A stretch of DNA of 20,751 bases from a virus: the IMG/VR virus record IMGVR_UViG_3300042691_017797, positions 1 through 20,751 of that record. One strand, written 5' to 3'. Every line of letters begins with the position of its first letter. Positions within the stretch are counted from its first letter, which is position 1. This document shows, piece after piece, positions 9,058 to 15,481 of the stretch. The translations under genes were made by a program, and so were the position numbers. A model generated the notes under the pieces. It saw only the letters and a program-made list of their open reading frames with translations. It made no database searches and had not been told where the DNA came from.

Positions 9058-9089
9058 CAAAGTTAGTACAAAGAACTGTATATCAGCAA
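9058..9089 (-). promoter_or_regulatory. Promoter of the packaging operon (TTG-N21-TAACTTTG)
   Basis: On the minus strand TTG (9089-9087) is followed after 21 bases by TAACTTTG (9065-9058). Both elements and their spacing fit the Bacteroidota -33/-7 promoter. It faces the terminase gene and is divergent from the 9097 promoter. Confidence 0.7.
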
Positions 9090-9096
9090 CTTATAG

Positions 9097-9104
9097 TATC
9101 TTTG
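9097..9104 (+). promoter_or_regulatory. -7 element TATCTTTG for the 9109-9660 gene pair
   Basis: TATCTTTG is an exact consensus match, followed by CTCC and the ATG at 9109. No clear -33 box is seen. The four-base spacing implies a leaderless transcript. Confidence 0.6.
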
Positions 9105-9108
9105 CTCC

Positions 9109-9180
9109 ATGTATCAATCGTGCGTTGTCTCGTCTGGCTTTGCAGAAGGCGTGACCGCCATTGTCTTCAAATACCACTAA
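9109..9180 (+). CDS. Short ORF (23 aa) coupled to the following virion-like gene
   Basis: ATG to TAA encodes MYQSCVVSSGFAEGVTAIVF followed by KYH. The stop is three bases before the ATG at 9184, and the ATG is four bases after TATCTTTG. It is too short to classify by sequence. A similar arrangement, a 27-codon ORF ending four bases before a start codon, precedes the collagen-like fibre at 14954. The downstream proteins of the two pairs share a sequence module. It may be a translated leader that loads ribosomes for the next gene, or a small functional peptide. Confidence 0.45.
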   Translation: MYQSCVVSSGFAEGVTAIVFKYH

Positions 9181-9183
9181 GAG

Positions 9184-9660
9184 ATGGCTAACTGGAGGTA
9201 TGACGTTGTGCTGGGGGCAGAGTACATTCAACTTGTCTATACCGGAACAGGTGACTCGGCTCAAATCATTCACTATCGAACAGTGATTGATGCTGTTGCT
9301 CATGTCAAGTATAAGTATGTGTATGATACTTATAGCGGAGGTAATGACTTTACTCCATTAAGTCACAACCTTCCTCCGCAGGTAGTTGATATTTCTTCTA
9401 CGGCCAACAACGCAACTTTGAGTCAGGATGCTTGGCCAGATCCAAACGATTTAACAACGCTGTCAACGTCTCAGCTTCCAAGCACCCTTTTTAAGGAGAA
9501 TGGCGACTATCAGCAATGGTTTGTGCGCCTGCGTTACAACGATGGGCGGTTCTTGGACTTGCCGATGGGGAAGATTGACAATCAAGCAGGGTGGACAAAT
9601 GACCAAGTTGGTTCAGCGGCGTGCCTTGATGACATCCTTGGCGCCTGCATCACCCCCTAG
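9184..9660 (+). CDS. Putative virion protein sharing a module with the collagen-like fibre N-terminus
   Basis: This 158-residue protein is rich in Tyr, Thr, Asn and Asp and looks strand-rich. Its C-terminal part, LDLPMGKIDNQAGWTND (124-140) followed by CLDD (147-150), parallels residues 55-80 of the collagen-like protein (IDLRSGLPDQLKWSND then CVDD). Both have W[ST]ND, a Gly three residues later, then C[LV]DDI. The shared stretch is probably a virion-attachment or small folding module. It lacks collagen repeats. It follows a 23-residue ORF by three bases and its stop touches that of the opposite-strand gene 9657-9839. The virion role is inferred. Confidence 0.7.
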   Translation: MANWRYDVVLGAEYIQLVYTGTGDSAQIIHYRTVIDAVAHVKYKYVYDTYSGGNDFTPLSHNLPPQVVDISSTANNATLSQDAWPDPNDLTTLSTSQLPSTLFKENGDYQQWFVRLRYNDGRFLDLPMGKIDNQAGWTNDQVGSAACLDDILGACITP

Positions 9661-9839
9661 TCCGTCTTCTCAATTTCTACAAGAAGCTGAAGCAGTGCGT
9701 TAATTCCGCCCTCCAAGTTTCCAACCCTTAGATAGTCTGCTGCGGTAACGCGCTCCTCCTTGTTCACGGCATCTGTCCACTGCTTTTCCAGTTCGGATAG
9801 CTTGGACAATACAAGTTGCTTTAACTCTTGCTTTTCCAT
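9657..9839 (-). CDS. Small helical protein (60 aa), unknown function
   Basis: The protein starts MEKQELKQLVLSKLSELEKQ and is predicted to be almost wholly helical, with heptad-like Leu spacing that suggests a small coiled coil or dimer. It runs opposite to its neighbours and overlaps the end of the 9184 gene by about four bases (tail to tail). Its ATG is five bases after a TATCTTCG promoter element, giving it an independent and probably leaderless transcript. I do not recognise a family. Confidence 0.65.
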   Translation of the reverse strand: MEKQELKQLVLSKLSELEKQWTDAVNKEERVTAADYLRVGNLEGGINALLQLLVEIEKTD

Positions 9840-9844
9840 GGGTG

Positions 9845-9852
9845 CGAAGATA
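9845..9852 (-). promoter_or_regulatory. -7 element TATCTTCG for the 9839 gene
   Basis: The minus strand reads TATCTTCG, then CACCC, then ATG. It differs from TAnnTTTG by one base; the same TTCG variant recurs at 17035 and elsewhere. Confidence 0.5.
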
Positions 9853-9914
9853 TAATCAGTTGGCTAGGTGCAGATTTTTTTTCGAGAGAACATTCATAAC
9901 TGCCTGATAATCAG

Positions 9915-9922
9915 TATCTTTG
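9915..9922 (+). promoter_or_regulatory. -7 element TATCTTTG for the 9943 gene
   Basis: TATCTTTG precedes the ATG at 9943 by 20 bases, an ordinary leader length. No -33 TTTG is evident at the right distance. Confidence 0.65.
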
Positions 9923-9942
9923 CCTCATAAACGAATCAGACA

Positions 9943-10428
9943 ATGATCATCCAGTTTCAAACTTCGAGCGGCGAAGTGGTGAATACCAACTTCGTTACGC
10001 CTCAGCTTATGGCCACGGTAGGTCCGTTCTCCAAGCTGATCACCTACCCCACCTATGCCAAGAGCGGCGACTATAGCTACAGCGGCCCTTACTTTGGAGA
10101 GAACCCCGGCCCCAATTACAACCCGGGAGCCCCAACAGCCACCAATCTGTTTGGCAACACTGAGCCCGTTGAAGGTCAGCTTACCGCTGATTACCTTGAC
10201 GATGATGTTCTGACCCCGGTCGGGCCGACCGGCAGCTACCTGTTCCCGCTGGGTCGTGGCGGCTCGTGGATCGGCTTCTACAGCCCCACCGGCGTGCTCT
10301 ATACCAAGTTCAAGATGGAAGACGCAGCCGCTGCTGCTACTGGCATTGCCACCATTGCGGCCGCCCTTGGTGCTGGCGACCCCTACCTGCTGCTGGATGT
10401 CGATGGCAGCAACATCACCCCTCCGTAA
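9943..10428 (+). CDS. Putative virion-associated protein, unknown
   Basis: This 161-residue protein has no Cys. It is rich in Gly, Pro, Tyr and Thr in its first two thirds (for example SYSGPYFGENPGPNYNPG) and ends with an Ala-rich helix (AAAAATGIATIAAALGAG) and a short acidic tail. It forms a single-gene transcription unit, with a promoter before it and a terminator right after it. The composition suggests a structural or surface protein expressed at a high level, but I recognise no family and the role is inferred. Confidence 0.75.
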   Translation: MIIQFQTSSGEVVNTNFVTPQLMATVGPFSKLITYPTYAKSGDYSYSGPYFGENPGPNYNPGAPTATNLFGNTEPVEGQLTADYLDDDVLTPVGPTGSYLFPLGRGGSWIGFYSPTGVLYTKFKMEDAAAAATGIATIAAALGAGDPYLLLDVDGSNITPP

Positions 10429-10452
10429 TATAATTCACTTCAAACTATGTAG

Positions 10453-10476
10453 AAAGCCCCCTTCATTGGGGGTTTT
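10453..10476. terminator. Intrinsic terminator after the 9943 gene
   Basis: A CCCCC/GGGGG stem with loop TTCATT is flanked by AAA on the left and TTTT on the right. It can therefore stop rightward transcription (U-run) and perhaps leftward transcription. It lies 25 bases after the stop at 10428. Confidence 0.8.
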
Positions 10477-10485
10477 CTATTTTGA

Positions 10486-10493
10486 TAGATTTG
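10486..10493 (+). promoter_or_regulatory. -7 element TAGATTTG for the 10498 gene
   Basis: TAGATTTG fits TAnnTTTG and is followed by AAGC and ATG. It comes directly after the terminator, so the next gene starts a new transcript that is probably leaderless. Confidence 0.55.
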
Positions 10494-10497
10494 AAGC

Positions 10498-10752
10498 ATG
10501 AAACAAGTATTTCCAGACCTGCGTAACCCCGAGCCCGGGAGAGTGTCCGTAACCCGCGAAAACGTGGTCATCCAAGACCTTGTAGCATCACTGGTCGAGA
10601 TAGACAAAGCCGTGACCCGATTTGAATCCGAGGGTGACTCACGGTTCGGTATGCTGGTGAACAGAAGGGTGGATGAGATGATAACGCACTGCGAGAACAT
10701 CAAGCGCAGGGTGAACGACATCCGCAGAATGATCAATCTTTCTGAACGCTGA
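10498..10752 (+). CDS. Small charged protein (84 aa), unknown function
   Basis: The protein begins MKQVFPDLRNPEPGRVSVTR and continues with a helical half rich in Arg, Glu and Asp (residues about 25-84), possibly a coiled coil. It has its own promoter and converges with the leftward gene 10733-10933, overlapping its end by 20 bases. No family is recognised. Confidence 0.7.
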   Translation: MKQVFPDLRNPEPGRVSVTRENVVIQDLVASLVEIDKAVTRFESEGDSRFGMLVNRRVDEMITHCENIKRRVNDIRRMINLSER

Positions 10753-10933
10753 TGCCAAAGGTGTGGTTGGAGCACATCCTCACCTGATTGGTGTCGAAGA
10801 ACTTTATCTCCCCGTTCTCAAGGCCCACCATGAACACGCTGTTGGCTTGTGGGCCGTAGTCTATCAAACAGATGACTATGCCGTCCCCAAGTTCTGTGGA
10901 GACCCATAGTATCTGCTTGAACTCGTGTATCAA
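10733..10933 (-). CDS. Small unknown protein (66 aa) at the end of the fibre operon
   Basis: The start ATG overlaps the stop of the upstream gene (ATGA), so it is the last gene of the leftward fibre operon. The sequence alternates hydrophobic and polar residues (for example STELGDGIVICLIDYGPQAN), consistent with a small beta-barrel or SH3-like fold, but no family is identified. Its 3' end overlaps the convergent gene 10498-10752. Confidence 0.65.
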   Translation of the reverse strand: MIHEFKQILWVSTELGDGIVICLIDYGPQANSVFMVGLENGEIKFFDTNQVRMCSNHTFGISVQKD

Positions 10934-11253
10934 GGGACCACAATGAGGGAGGGTCTCTCCTCTTCTTTCGCGACTTCTGTAGCCCCCTCGATCTCCTTCT
11001 GCTTCTCCTCCACGGCTTCGGCCATCTTGTTGATCATCTCGATGGTCTTGGAGAAGATGTCCGGGTGGGTGATAGCCATATGGGCCACGACGGTCTGCAC
11101 CATGCCCTCGCTGTAGTTGCCAAGTGCCTTAGCCATTCCGGGCTCATCACCGTCGATCATAATGAACGCCTGAAGATTGCTTGCCTTGGCGTGCTTGCGA
11201 AGCTGCTCGGCAAGGATGAACAGCTTGTTGCGCTTGGGATTGTTAGAGCTCAT
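10930..11253 (-). CDS. Unknown helical protein (107 aa)
   Basis: Starting at ATG 11253 (MSSNNPKRNKLFILAEQL), two bases after the stop of the DUF6321 gene, it encodes a helical protein. The longest helix, about residues 65-95, is rich in Glu, Lys and Met (EMINKMAEAVEEKQKEIEGA) and likely coiled coil. An upstream GTG/ATG in the same frame would overlap the preceding gene heavily and is not preferred. It is tightly packed in the leftward operon. No function is recognised. Confidence 0.7.
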   Translation of the reverse strand: MSSNNPKRNKLFILAEQLRKHAKASNLQAFIMIDGDEPGMAKALGNYSEGMVQTVVAHMAITHPDIFSKTIEMINKMAEAVEEKQKEIEGATEVAKEEERPSLIVVP

Positions 11254-11255
11254 TT

Positions 11256-11579
11256 TCAGTCTTTCTTTTTTCCTTTGTATCGTGCGAGCATCCGCCTGCC
11301 CTTGGCAACAGCAGATGCCTTGTCTCCATAGTGGCCCCACGCCTCAAGCGACAGTTTCAGACGGGTCTTCTTTCCATCCTTCATCAGAGGGCCAGCCGCA
11401 GAACCCATCCGGACCAAGAAAGAGCCCTTGCGGCGCATTTTGTCTGGACTGTCTGGGGCTCCCTTCACCGGTGCTTTCAGATTGCTACCGGTCTCGCGAT
11501 TGTATTTGGCGCGGCCAGCCTCGGAAAGACCGCCTTTGGGGTTCTTGTGTTCTTTGCGAAGGTTTACCTGCTTTGACAT
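11256..11579 (-). CDS. DUF6321 family protein
   Basis: This 107-residue, very basic protein carries the hallmarks of the DUF6321 family: NPKGGLSEAGRAKYNRETGS near residues 13-32, then LKAPVKGAPDSPDKMRRKGS, RLKLSLEAWG and a terminal KGRRMLARYK stretch. Members occur in phages and bacteria; their biochemical role is not established. The many Lys, Arg and Gly residues suggest nucleic-acid contact, which is inference. The gene lies between a TPR gene and a helical-protein gene in the leftward operon and may also be served by a weak internal promoter ending five bases before its ATG. Confidence 0.8.
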   Translation of the reverse strand: MSKQVNLRKEHKNPKGGLSEAGRAKYNRETGSNLKAPVKGAPDSPDKMRRKGSFLVRMGSAAGPLMKDGKKTRLKLSLEAWGHYGDKASAVAKGRRMLARYKGKKKD

Positions 11580-11584
11580 GGCCG

Positions 11585-11592
11585 CGAATATG
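11585..11592 (-). promoter_or_regulatory. Weak -7-like element CATATTCG before the DUF6321 gene
   Basis: The minus strand reads CATATTCG, CGGCC, ATG. It departs from TAnnTTTG at two positions, so it is listed only because the five-base spacing to the ATG repeats that of stronger sites. Confidence 0.3.
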
Positions 11593-11610
11593 CTACTGCT
11601 AAGATATGGA

Positions 11611-12165
11611 CTACTTGGACTTGCTATCCATGATTTGCAAATTGTGAACGCAGCTCTGCTTGTAGTCTTCCCTTATGTTCTGCGACAAGAGGTGCTCAAA
11701 CAGCTTCCTGCTCTCTCGGAACTTGCATATCCACCATCCGGAGATGGCCTTCTGGTACACAAGGCCATACGTACCGGGGAAGTCAAGCTTTTCGTTGGGC
11801 GGTGAGTCAAAGAATTTCTTGGCCCCGATGTCGGCGAACATGTAGCTCTCGTGCCACTGCTTGGTCTCCTCGTAGAACCTGCTCAAAAGGAAGTAAGCCT
11901 CCGGGCGGTCAGGGATCAGGGAGATGGCGTGCATGAGCTGGTTTTTTTGCGAGTTGTTCCTCTCGCCCATTTTGCGGAAGTTCAGCGCATTGATGACCAA
12001 GCACTCATAGGCAAGCTCTTTGCTCTCGGTAAGCTCTGCTGCCCGCAGAAGGAACGAGAGAGCCGAGGCGTACTGCTCAATGTCGCTGTACCACAAGCCG
12101 ATCCTGTAGTTTACCACGTCATTGGATGGGTCGTTGGCGTACTGCTCAAGCAATTCCTTCATCAT
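11611..12165 (-). CDS. TPR-like repeat protein
   Basis: This 184-residue protein is made of antiparallel helical repeats with TPR-like spacing: NYRIGLWYSDIEQYASALSF (about 19-38), a second unit near 53-75, RPEAYFLLSRFYEETKQWHE (about 91-110) and a last unit near 130-165. TPR proteins are protein-protein scaffolds. Such proteins with a preceding GH130-like propeller gene are often found near glycan-active genes. The start overlaps the end of the GH130-like gene by 20 bases, so the two are co-translated and probably act together. The partner is unknown. Confidence 0.75.
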   Translation of the reverse strand: MMKELLEQYANDPSNDVVNYRIGLWYSDIEQYASALSFLLRAAELTESKELAYECLVINALNFRKMGERNNSQKNQLMHAISLIPDRPEAYFLLSRFYEETKQWHESYMFADIGAKKFFDSPPNEKLDFPGTYGLVYQKAISGWWICKFRESRKLFEHLLSQNIREDYKQSCVHNLQIMDSKSK

Positions 12166-13117
12166 TGAGCATGGTTTTTACGATGTGGGCGGGGGTACGC
12201 AACAAGAACGCAGAGTTATCCTGAAACCCGAACGTGATGAGAAGGTCATCCCCAAGCTGGGCCAGACCACAGCAGAACTCTATGCGGGCGTCCATGAACT
12301 TGAACTCCTTGGAAGCTGCGATGACATTGAATTCCCTGTCCCACATGATGAACCTGTGGTAGTAGTGGGCATCCTTGTGACCTCCCTCGGTGTACCAAAA
12401 GTCCACCTCATGCGTGACAGCTAAATACCCGCCGTCAAATGGAATAAGCTGCGACCCACCCCGAATATCCCTGTAGAACGGGATTTTGCACGGGTTCATG
12501 TAAGCAGTCTTTGCTTTGCCCTCCTCGGCCACGACAACCTCCGTTGGGCTGGTCCACTTGACGTAATGGAACGGCTTGTCGAGCACTGGCATCCAGTTCT
12601 TCTCGCAGTAGCTCTCGGGGTTGGGTGGCTCAATACGAGTCCTGCTTACTTCCCTGCCATCGACTATCTCCGACAATTCCATCCTTCCCTGACCGATGGA
12701 GTTGGTATCCCTCCTGACGCCGGTCATATACAGCTTCTCATTCCATTTCACTAGCCTCACGTCCTCAAGGCCGATGAACGTCCACGCTGGCTGGTGCAGA
12801 CCTAGCATATTGACTTTTTGAAACGACTTTATGGTCAGATCTGTTTCAAGTTCGCAGAGATAGTTCTCCGTGCGAAGCGTAACGTCGTTCTCCGGGTGGA
12901 GGTAGATGAGAGGTCCATGCCAAGAAGGGAACTTCTGCTCCTTCTCACTGTGATAGATCATGTACTGAACGTGCCTTACGTTCAGCAGGATCTTGCCATC
13001 GTCCACAAAGATGGATGGGTTGCACAGACCCGTCCCATTGGTGTGTTTGCTTGATATGATAAGCGGGGCAATTGCACCCCCGCTTGCAAGCGATCTGCTT
13101 GCTAGGTTTTCAGACAT
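12146..13117 (-). CDS. GH130-like five-bladed beta-propeller protein, possible glycan-active enzyme
   Basis: This protein of about 323 residues (start at ATG 13117; ATG 13150 would add 11 residues and overlap the fibre gene) is strand-rich throughout. It carries motifs seen in GH130-type propellers: NPSIFVDDGKILLNVR near the N-terminus, TFIGLEDVRLVKWNEKLYMT centrally, and CEKNWMPVL in the second half, followed by HEVDFWYTEGG. GH130 enzymes are mannoside phosphorylases or hydrolases. I cannot confirm the catalytic residues here, so activity remains open. Its place between a collagen-like fibre and a TPR protein suggests work on glycans of the fibre or of the host surface. Confidence 0.7.
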   Translation of the reverse strand: MSENLASRSLASGGAIAPLIISSKHTNGTGLCNPSIFVDDGKILLNVRHVQYMIYHSEKEQKFPSWHGPLIYLHPENDVTLRTENYLCELETDLTIKSFQKVNMLGLHQPAWTFIGLEDVRLVKWNEKLYMTGVRRDTNSIGQGRMELSEIVDGREVSRTRIEPPNPESYCEKNWMPVLDKPFHYVKWTSPTEVVVAEEGKAKTAYMNPCKIPFYRDIRGGSQLIPFDGGYLAVTHEVDFWYTEGGHKDAHYYHRFIMWDREFNVIAASKEFKFMDARIEFCCGLAQLGDDLLITFGFQDNSAFLLRTPAHIVKTMLNDEGIA

Positions 13118-13127
13118 GATGTTGGGC

Positions 13128-14954
13128 CTAGTGCCTTTGTAGTACTCCAAACACGTTCTTTACCGTCACGTTGCTTGCGCTGACTTCAGACGCATACCTA
13201 AGAACAATGTTTCCAGTGGCGGTGACATTAACATACCCGGTAAGCGTTGCAGTCAAATCAACGTTCGCAGTTCTGGTCGATGGCGCAGGGAGTCCGCCAT
13301 CGAATGCTCTGATCTGCATGTTACCACCATCCGTTGTAAGCGTAGAATACCCAACGTCAATGCCAAGGTAGTCGATTGTTGCCGTTCCGTTAATGCTTAA
13401 CTGTATGCCAGTGGTCGTAGCCACTGATTGGTAAACTACCACAAGCTGGATGCTATAAAAGCCCGGCGACACACTACTCCACCCTGCGCTTGAATCAACA
13501 TCAGCAAGCGTTGTGGCGCTGCGGACCTGATTCCCGCCTGTGTACGTTATGAATTGTGGGGTGTTCGCAGACGCAGGCCCTTGAATGCCCTGCAATCCCT
13601 GAGGGCCTTGGGCGCCTTGGGCGCCCTGAGTGCCAGCACCGGTGGTTCCCTGTATGCCGACAAGGCCCTGAATCCCCTGAACTCCCTGCAAGCCATCAGC
13701 TCCTTGAACTCCCTGCAATCCCTGAACACCTTGCAAGCCTTGGGCGCCCTGAGTGCCCTGAGCTCCAAGGTCGCCTTGAACTCCCTGCAAGCCCTGCAAG
13801 CCCTGCAAGCCCTGAACACCTTGCAAGCCTTGGGTGCCTTGAACTCCCTGAATGCCCTGTGTGCCTTGTATGCCTTGGGCACCCTGAACCCCTTGTGTGC
13901 CTTGTGGTCCCTGAGTTCCTTGGACCCCTTGAGTGCCCTGAGGGCCTTGCAAGCCCTGTGCTCCCTGCGTCCCCTGTATGCCAAGGTCACCTTGGATGCC
14001 CTGAGTACCCTGCAATCCCTGAGGGCCTTGGGTGCCTTGGGTGCCGTCAAGCCCTTGCAGTCCACGATTACCCTGTACCCCCTGTGTCCCTTGTATGCCT
14101 TGAGCCCCTTGGGGACCAAGCTGGGTATACATCACCTGCGTCACGGTGACGATGACACTGGGTATGGCGGGGTGAACAAGGTTAGCCGGGTCGGCAAGTA
14201 TTGAAACAGCGGTGTCTGATGTCGCCCAGTATATCTCTATGTAGTCATTGGCGGCGAGGGTGACCACGAAGTTCCACGCCGGGAGATGGTATCCATCAGT
14301 CCCTCCTTGCCTTTTGTGGATGGTGAACTGGCTGTCGCTCTCTGGGATGTCAGTACCGTTCTTCTTGAACCAGATGTCAACCACCTCCTCAGAGGTGGAT
14401 GCGTTGGCGAACTGCGCGGAGAACTGAAAGTTGTACGTACCAGCGGCGGATACGGTGATCTCGGTGGGCTGACCAAGGCCGTTGTTGACGATGCTGACCC
14501 CGTTAGACTCTGCTGTGGTGTTCAGCTTGAACGGGTAGCCCGTGTCCGCGAGGGCTGCGGTCTGGTCGGTGGTGTCGTAGAACGCACCATAGTAACCAAG
14601 TGCTCCCCCGGGTCCGACAGGGCCAAGGGTTCCTTGTAGTCCCTGTGCTCCTTGTGGGCCTTGTACGATCAGACCATCGAACGGGTTGCAACACTCCCCT
14701 GCGATCGCAGAGATGTCGTCGACGCACTTCTTGGCACCGAAGAGGTCATTGGACCACTTGAGTTGGTCGGGGAGACCGCTTCTGAGGTCGATGGTGAACT
14801 TCTCCGCGTTCTTGCGCTCGACGTGGACCAGATAGTACTGAGGGGTGCCGGGGACCACCTCGTACCACACCCTAATGATGTCAGTACCGAGTATGGTCGT
14901 CACGAACGACCCAACGTCAAAGGTGACCTTTGATTTGGTGAATGTGACTATCAT
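13128..14954 (-). CDS. Collagen-like fibre protein
   Basis: This 608-residue protein has five parts. An N-terminal module (1-98) contains WSND and CVDD and resembles the 9184 protein. A short Gly-X-Y segment covers 99-118. A strand-rich domain (119-278) looks C1q/TNF-like in composition. A long collagen-like tract (280-461) has Gly every third residue, mostly GxQ with Leu, Val, Ile, Thr or Ala at X. A second strand-rich tip (465-608) is rich in Thr, Val and Gly. Collagen-like tracts make trimeric rods in phage tail fibres, so a trimeric receptor-binding fibre is likely. The ATG at 14954 follows a 27-codon ORF by four bases. The downstream GH130-like and TPR genes are in the same operon. Confidence 0.85.
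   Translation of the reverse strand: MIVTFTKSKVTFDVGSFVTTILGTDIIRVWYEVVPGTPQYYLVHVERKNAEKFTIDLRSGLPDQLKWSNDLFGAKKCVDDISAIAGECCNPFDGLIVQGPQGAQGLQGTLGPVGPGGALGYYGAFYDTTDQTAALADTGYPFKLNTTAESNGVSIVNNGLGQPTEITVSAAGTYNFQFSAQFANASTSEEVVDIWFKKNGTDIPESDSQFTIHKRQGGTDGYHLPAWNFVVTLAANDYIEIYWATSDTAVSILADPANLVHPAIPSVIVTVTQVMYTQLGPQGAQGIQGTQGVQGNRGLQGLDGTQGTQGPQGLQGTQGIQGDLGIQGTQGAQGLQGPQGTQGVQGTQGPQGTQGVQGAQGIQGTQGIQGVQGTQGLQGVQGLQGLQGLQGVQGDLGAQGTQGAQGLQGVQGLQGVQGADGLQGVQGIQGLVGIQGTTGAGTQGAQGAQGPQGLQGIQGPASANTPQFITYTGGNQVRSATTLADVDSSAGWSSVSPGFYSIQLVVVYQSVATTTGIQLSINGTATIDYLGIDVGYSTLTTDGGNMQIRAFDGGLPAPSTRTANVDLTATLTGYVNVTATGNIVLRYASEVSASNVTVKNVFGVLQRH
13572..14117 (-). repeat. Collagen-coding tandem repeat tract
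   Basis: About 546 bases encode 182 residues of Gly-X-Y. At DNA level the tract is a run of degenerate 9-base units such as CCCTGCAAG and CCTTGAACT on the plus strand, with several near-identical units side by side near 13790-13815. Such a tract can gain or lose units by slippage or recombination, changing fibre length. Confidence 0.9.
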
Positions 14955-14958
14955 ACCC

Positions 14959-15042
14959 CTAATTCAAACAGTAGACGAATGTGTAGCTCTCCGAAGAGAT
15001 GGACACAAAGATACCGTCTGATGCGTAAAAGTACTCAACCAT
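14959..15042 (-). CDS. Short ORF (27 aa) coupled to the collagen-like fibre gene
   Basis: The minus-strand ATG at 15042 opens a frame MVEYFYASDGIFVSISSESY then TFVYCLN, with a TAG ending four bases before the fibre ATG. The pairing of a tiny ORF with a downstream virion gene repeats at 9109-9184, where the gap is three bases. The two peptides share only a loose S[DS]G-(I)F pattern and a Tyr near the end, so homology is unproven. The ORF contains TATCTTTG in its codons, which may be chance. Its role could be ribosome loading or a small peptide. Confidence 0.45.
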   Translation of the reverse strand: MVEYFYASDGIFVSISSESYTFVYCLN

Positions 15043-15057
15043 CTGATACACAAGGGG

Positions 15058-15065
15058 TAAATATA
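15058..15065 (-). promoter_or_regulatory. Candidate -7 element TATATTTA before the fibre mini-ORF
   Basis: TATATTTA differs from the consensus only at the last base and lies 15 bases before the ATG at 15042. No -33 box is seen. An alternative is TATCTTTG on the minus strand at 15013-15006, with TTG 22 bases upstream, but that lies inside the mini-ORF. Confidence 0.35.
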
Positions 15066-15371
15066 TCACTCCTTATGTATGTATTCTTTTTTTTGAGCAT
15101 ACCCGTCCCTATACCCATGGGGTGGCGGAACCGAAGATTCCTTTGAGGGAGTTGCCCATTCCCGTCAGGTGGAACACCACCATAAGCCTGTGAATCTCTA
15201 TACCCTCAGGGGGACACCCTTACGATAGACTGACCTGCGTGCTATGATACTCTCATGAGCATGGGTACCCTGTTGTCGGACGGTCGGACAGCGCAGGGGT
15301 TTGTGACGCAGGACGCCACTGCTTCGCTCGTTTTGTCTTGCAGAGCCTTTGTTCTTGTTGGCCAGCTCTAC
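15066..15371 (-). other. Long leader of the leftward fibre operon, no gene seen
   Basis: About 300 bases lie between the boxA-hairpin and the mini-ORF. An 82-codon frame runs through it but has Cys/Arg/Ser-rich, low-quality coding text and overlaps the boxA element, so I do not call it. The stretch holds a GGTGG-AACA-CCACC hairpin near 15170-15183, an imperfect inverted repeat near 15277-15293 (TGTCGGAC/GTCGGACA) and an A8 run on the minus strand near 15088-15095. It is probably untranslated leader RNA. Confidence 0.5.
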
Positions 15372-15406
15372 GTGGTTGAGCGGAGAACCACTATGTTGTA
15401 AAGAAC
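15372..15406 (-). promoter_or_regulatory. boxA-like element plus hairpin (nut-like) in the fibre-operon leader
   Basis: On the minus strand GTTCTTTACAACA (15406-15394) matches the boxA antitermination element of ribosomal RNA leaders. Two bases later GTGGTT and AACCAC form a 6-bp stem with an 8-base loop (15391-15372). boxA binds NusB/S10 and promotes antitermination in known systems. The 17942 site in the opposite operon has the same order and the same stem and loop sizes. Confidence 0.55.
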
Positions 15407-15414
15407 AGAGGGTG

Positions 15415-15422
15415 CGAACATA
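15415..15422 (-). promoter_or_regulatory. Candidate leftward promoter TATGTTCG of the fibre operon
   Basis: The minus strand reads TATGTTCG eight bases before the boxA element, so the RNA would begin almost at boxA. A TTG lies 23 bases upstream, slightly beyond the usual spacing. Confidence 0.45.
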
Positions 15423-15465
15423 AGAACTTTTTTCATCTCGACGCACAACGGGTCAAAAAAAATGT

Positions 15466-15473
15466 TAGCTTCG
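15466..15473 (+). promoter_or_regulatory. Candidate rightward -7 element TAGCTTCG
   Basis: TAGCTTCG fits TAnnTTYG and is eight bases before a GTG at 15482. It is divergent from the leftward 15415 promoter. No -33 TTTG is present at the right distance. Confidence 0.4.
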
Positions 15474-15481
15474 TGGTCAGA

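Noticed and set aside
9069-9078. GTTCTTTGTAC on the minus strand as a third boxA
   Set aside because: It lies between the -33 and -7 boxes of the terminase promoter, so it would not be in that transcript.
13547-14204. Three long frames overlapping the collagen tract in other frames
   Set aside because: They are by-products of the 9-base repeat, which is open in several frames; only the Gly-X-Y frame continues into folded domains on both sides.
15006-15013. Minus-strand TATCTTTG as fibre promoter
   Set aside because: It matches the consensus and has TTG 22 bases upstream, but it lies within the codons of the 27-residue ORF; kept only as an alternative to 15058-15065.
15198-15446. 82-codon minus-strand frame in the fibre-operon leader
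   Set aside because: It overlaps the boxA/hairpin and promoter elements and its translation is rich in Arg, Ser and His without domain-like structure; it looks like leader RNA.
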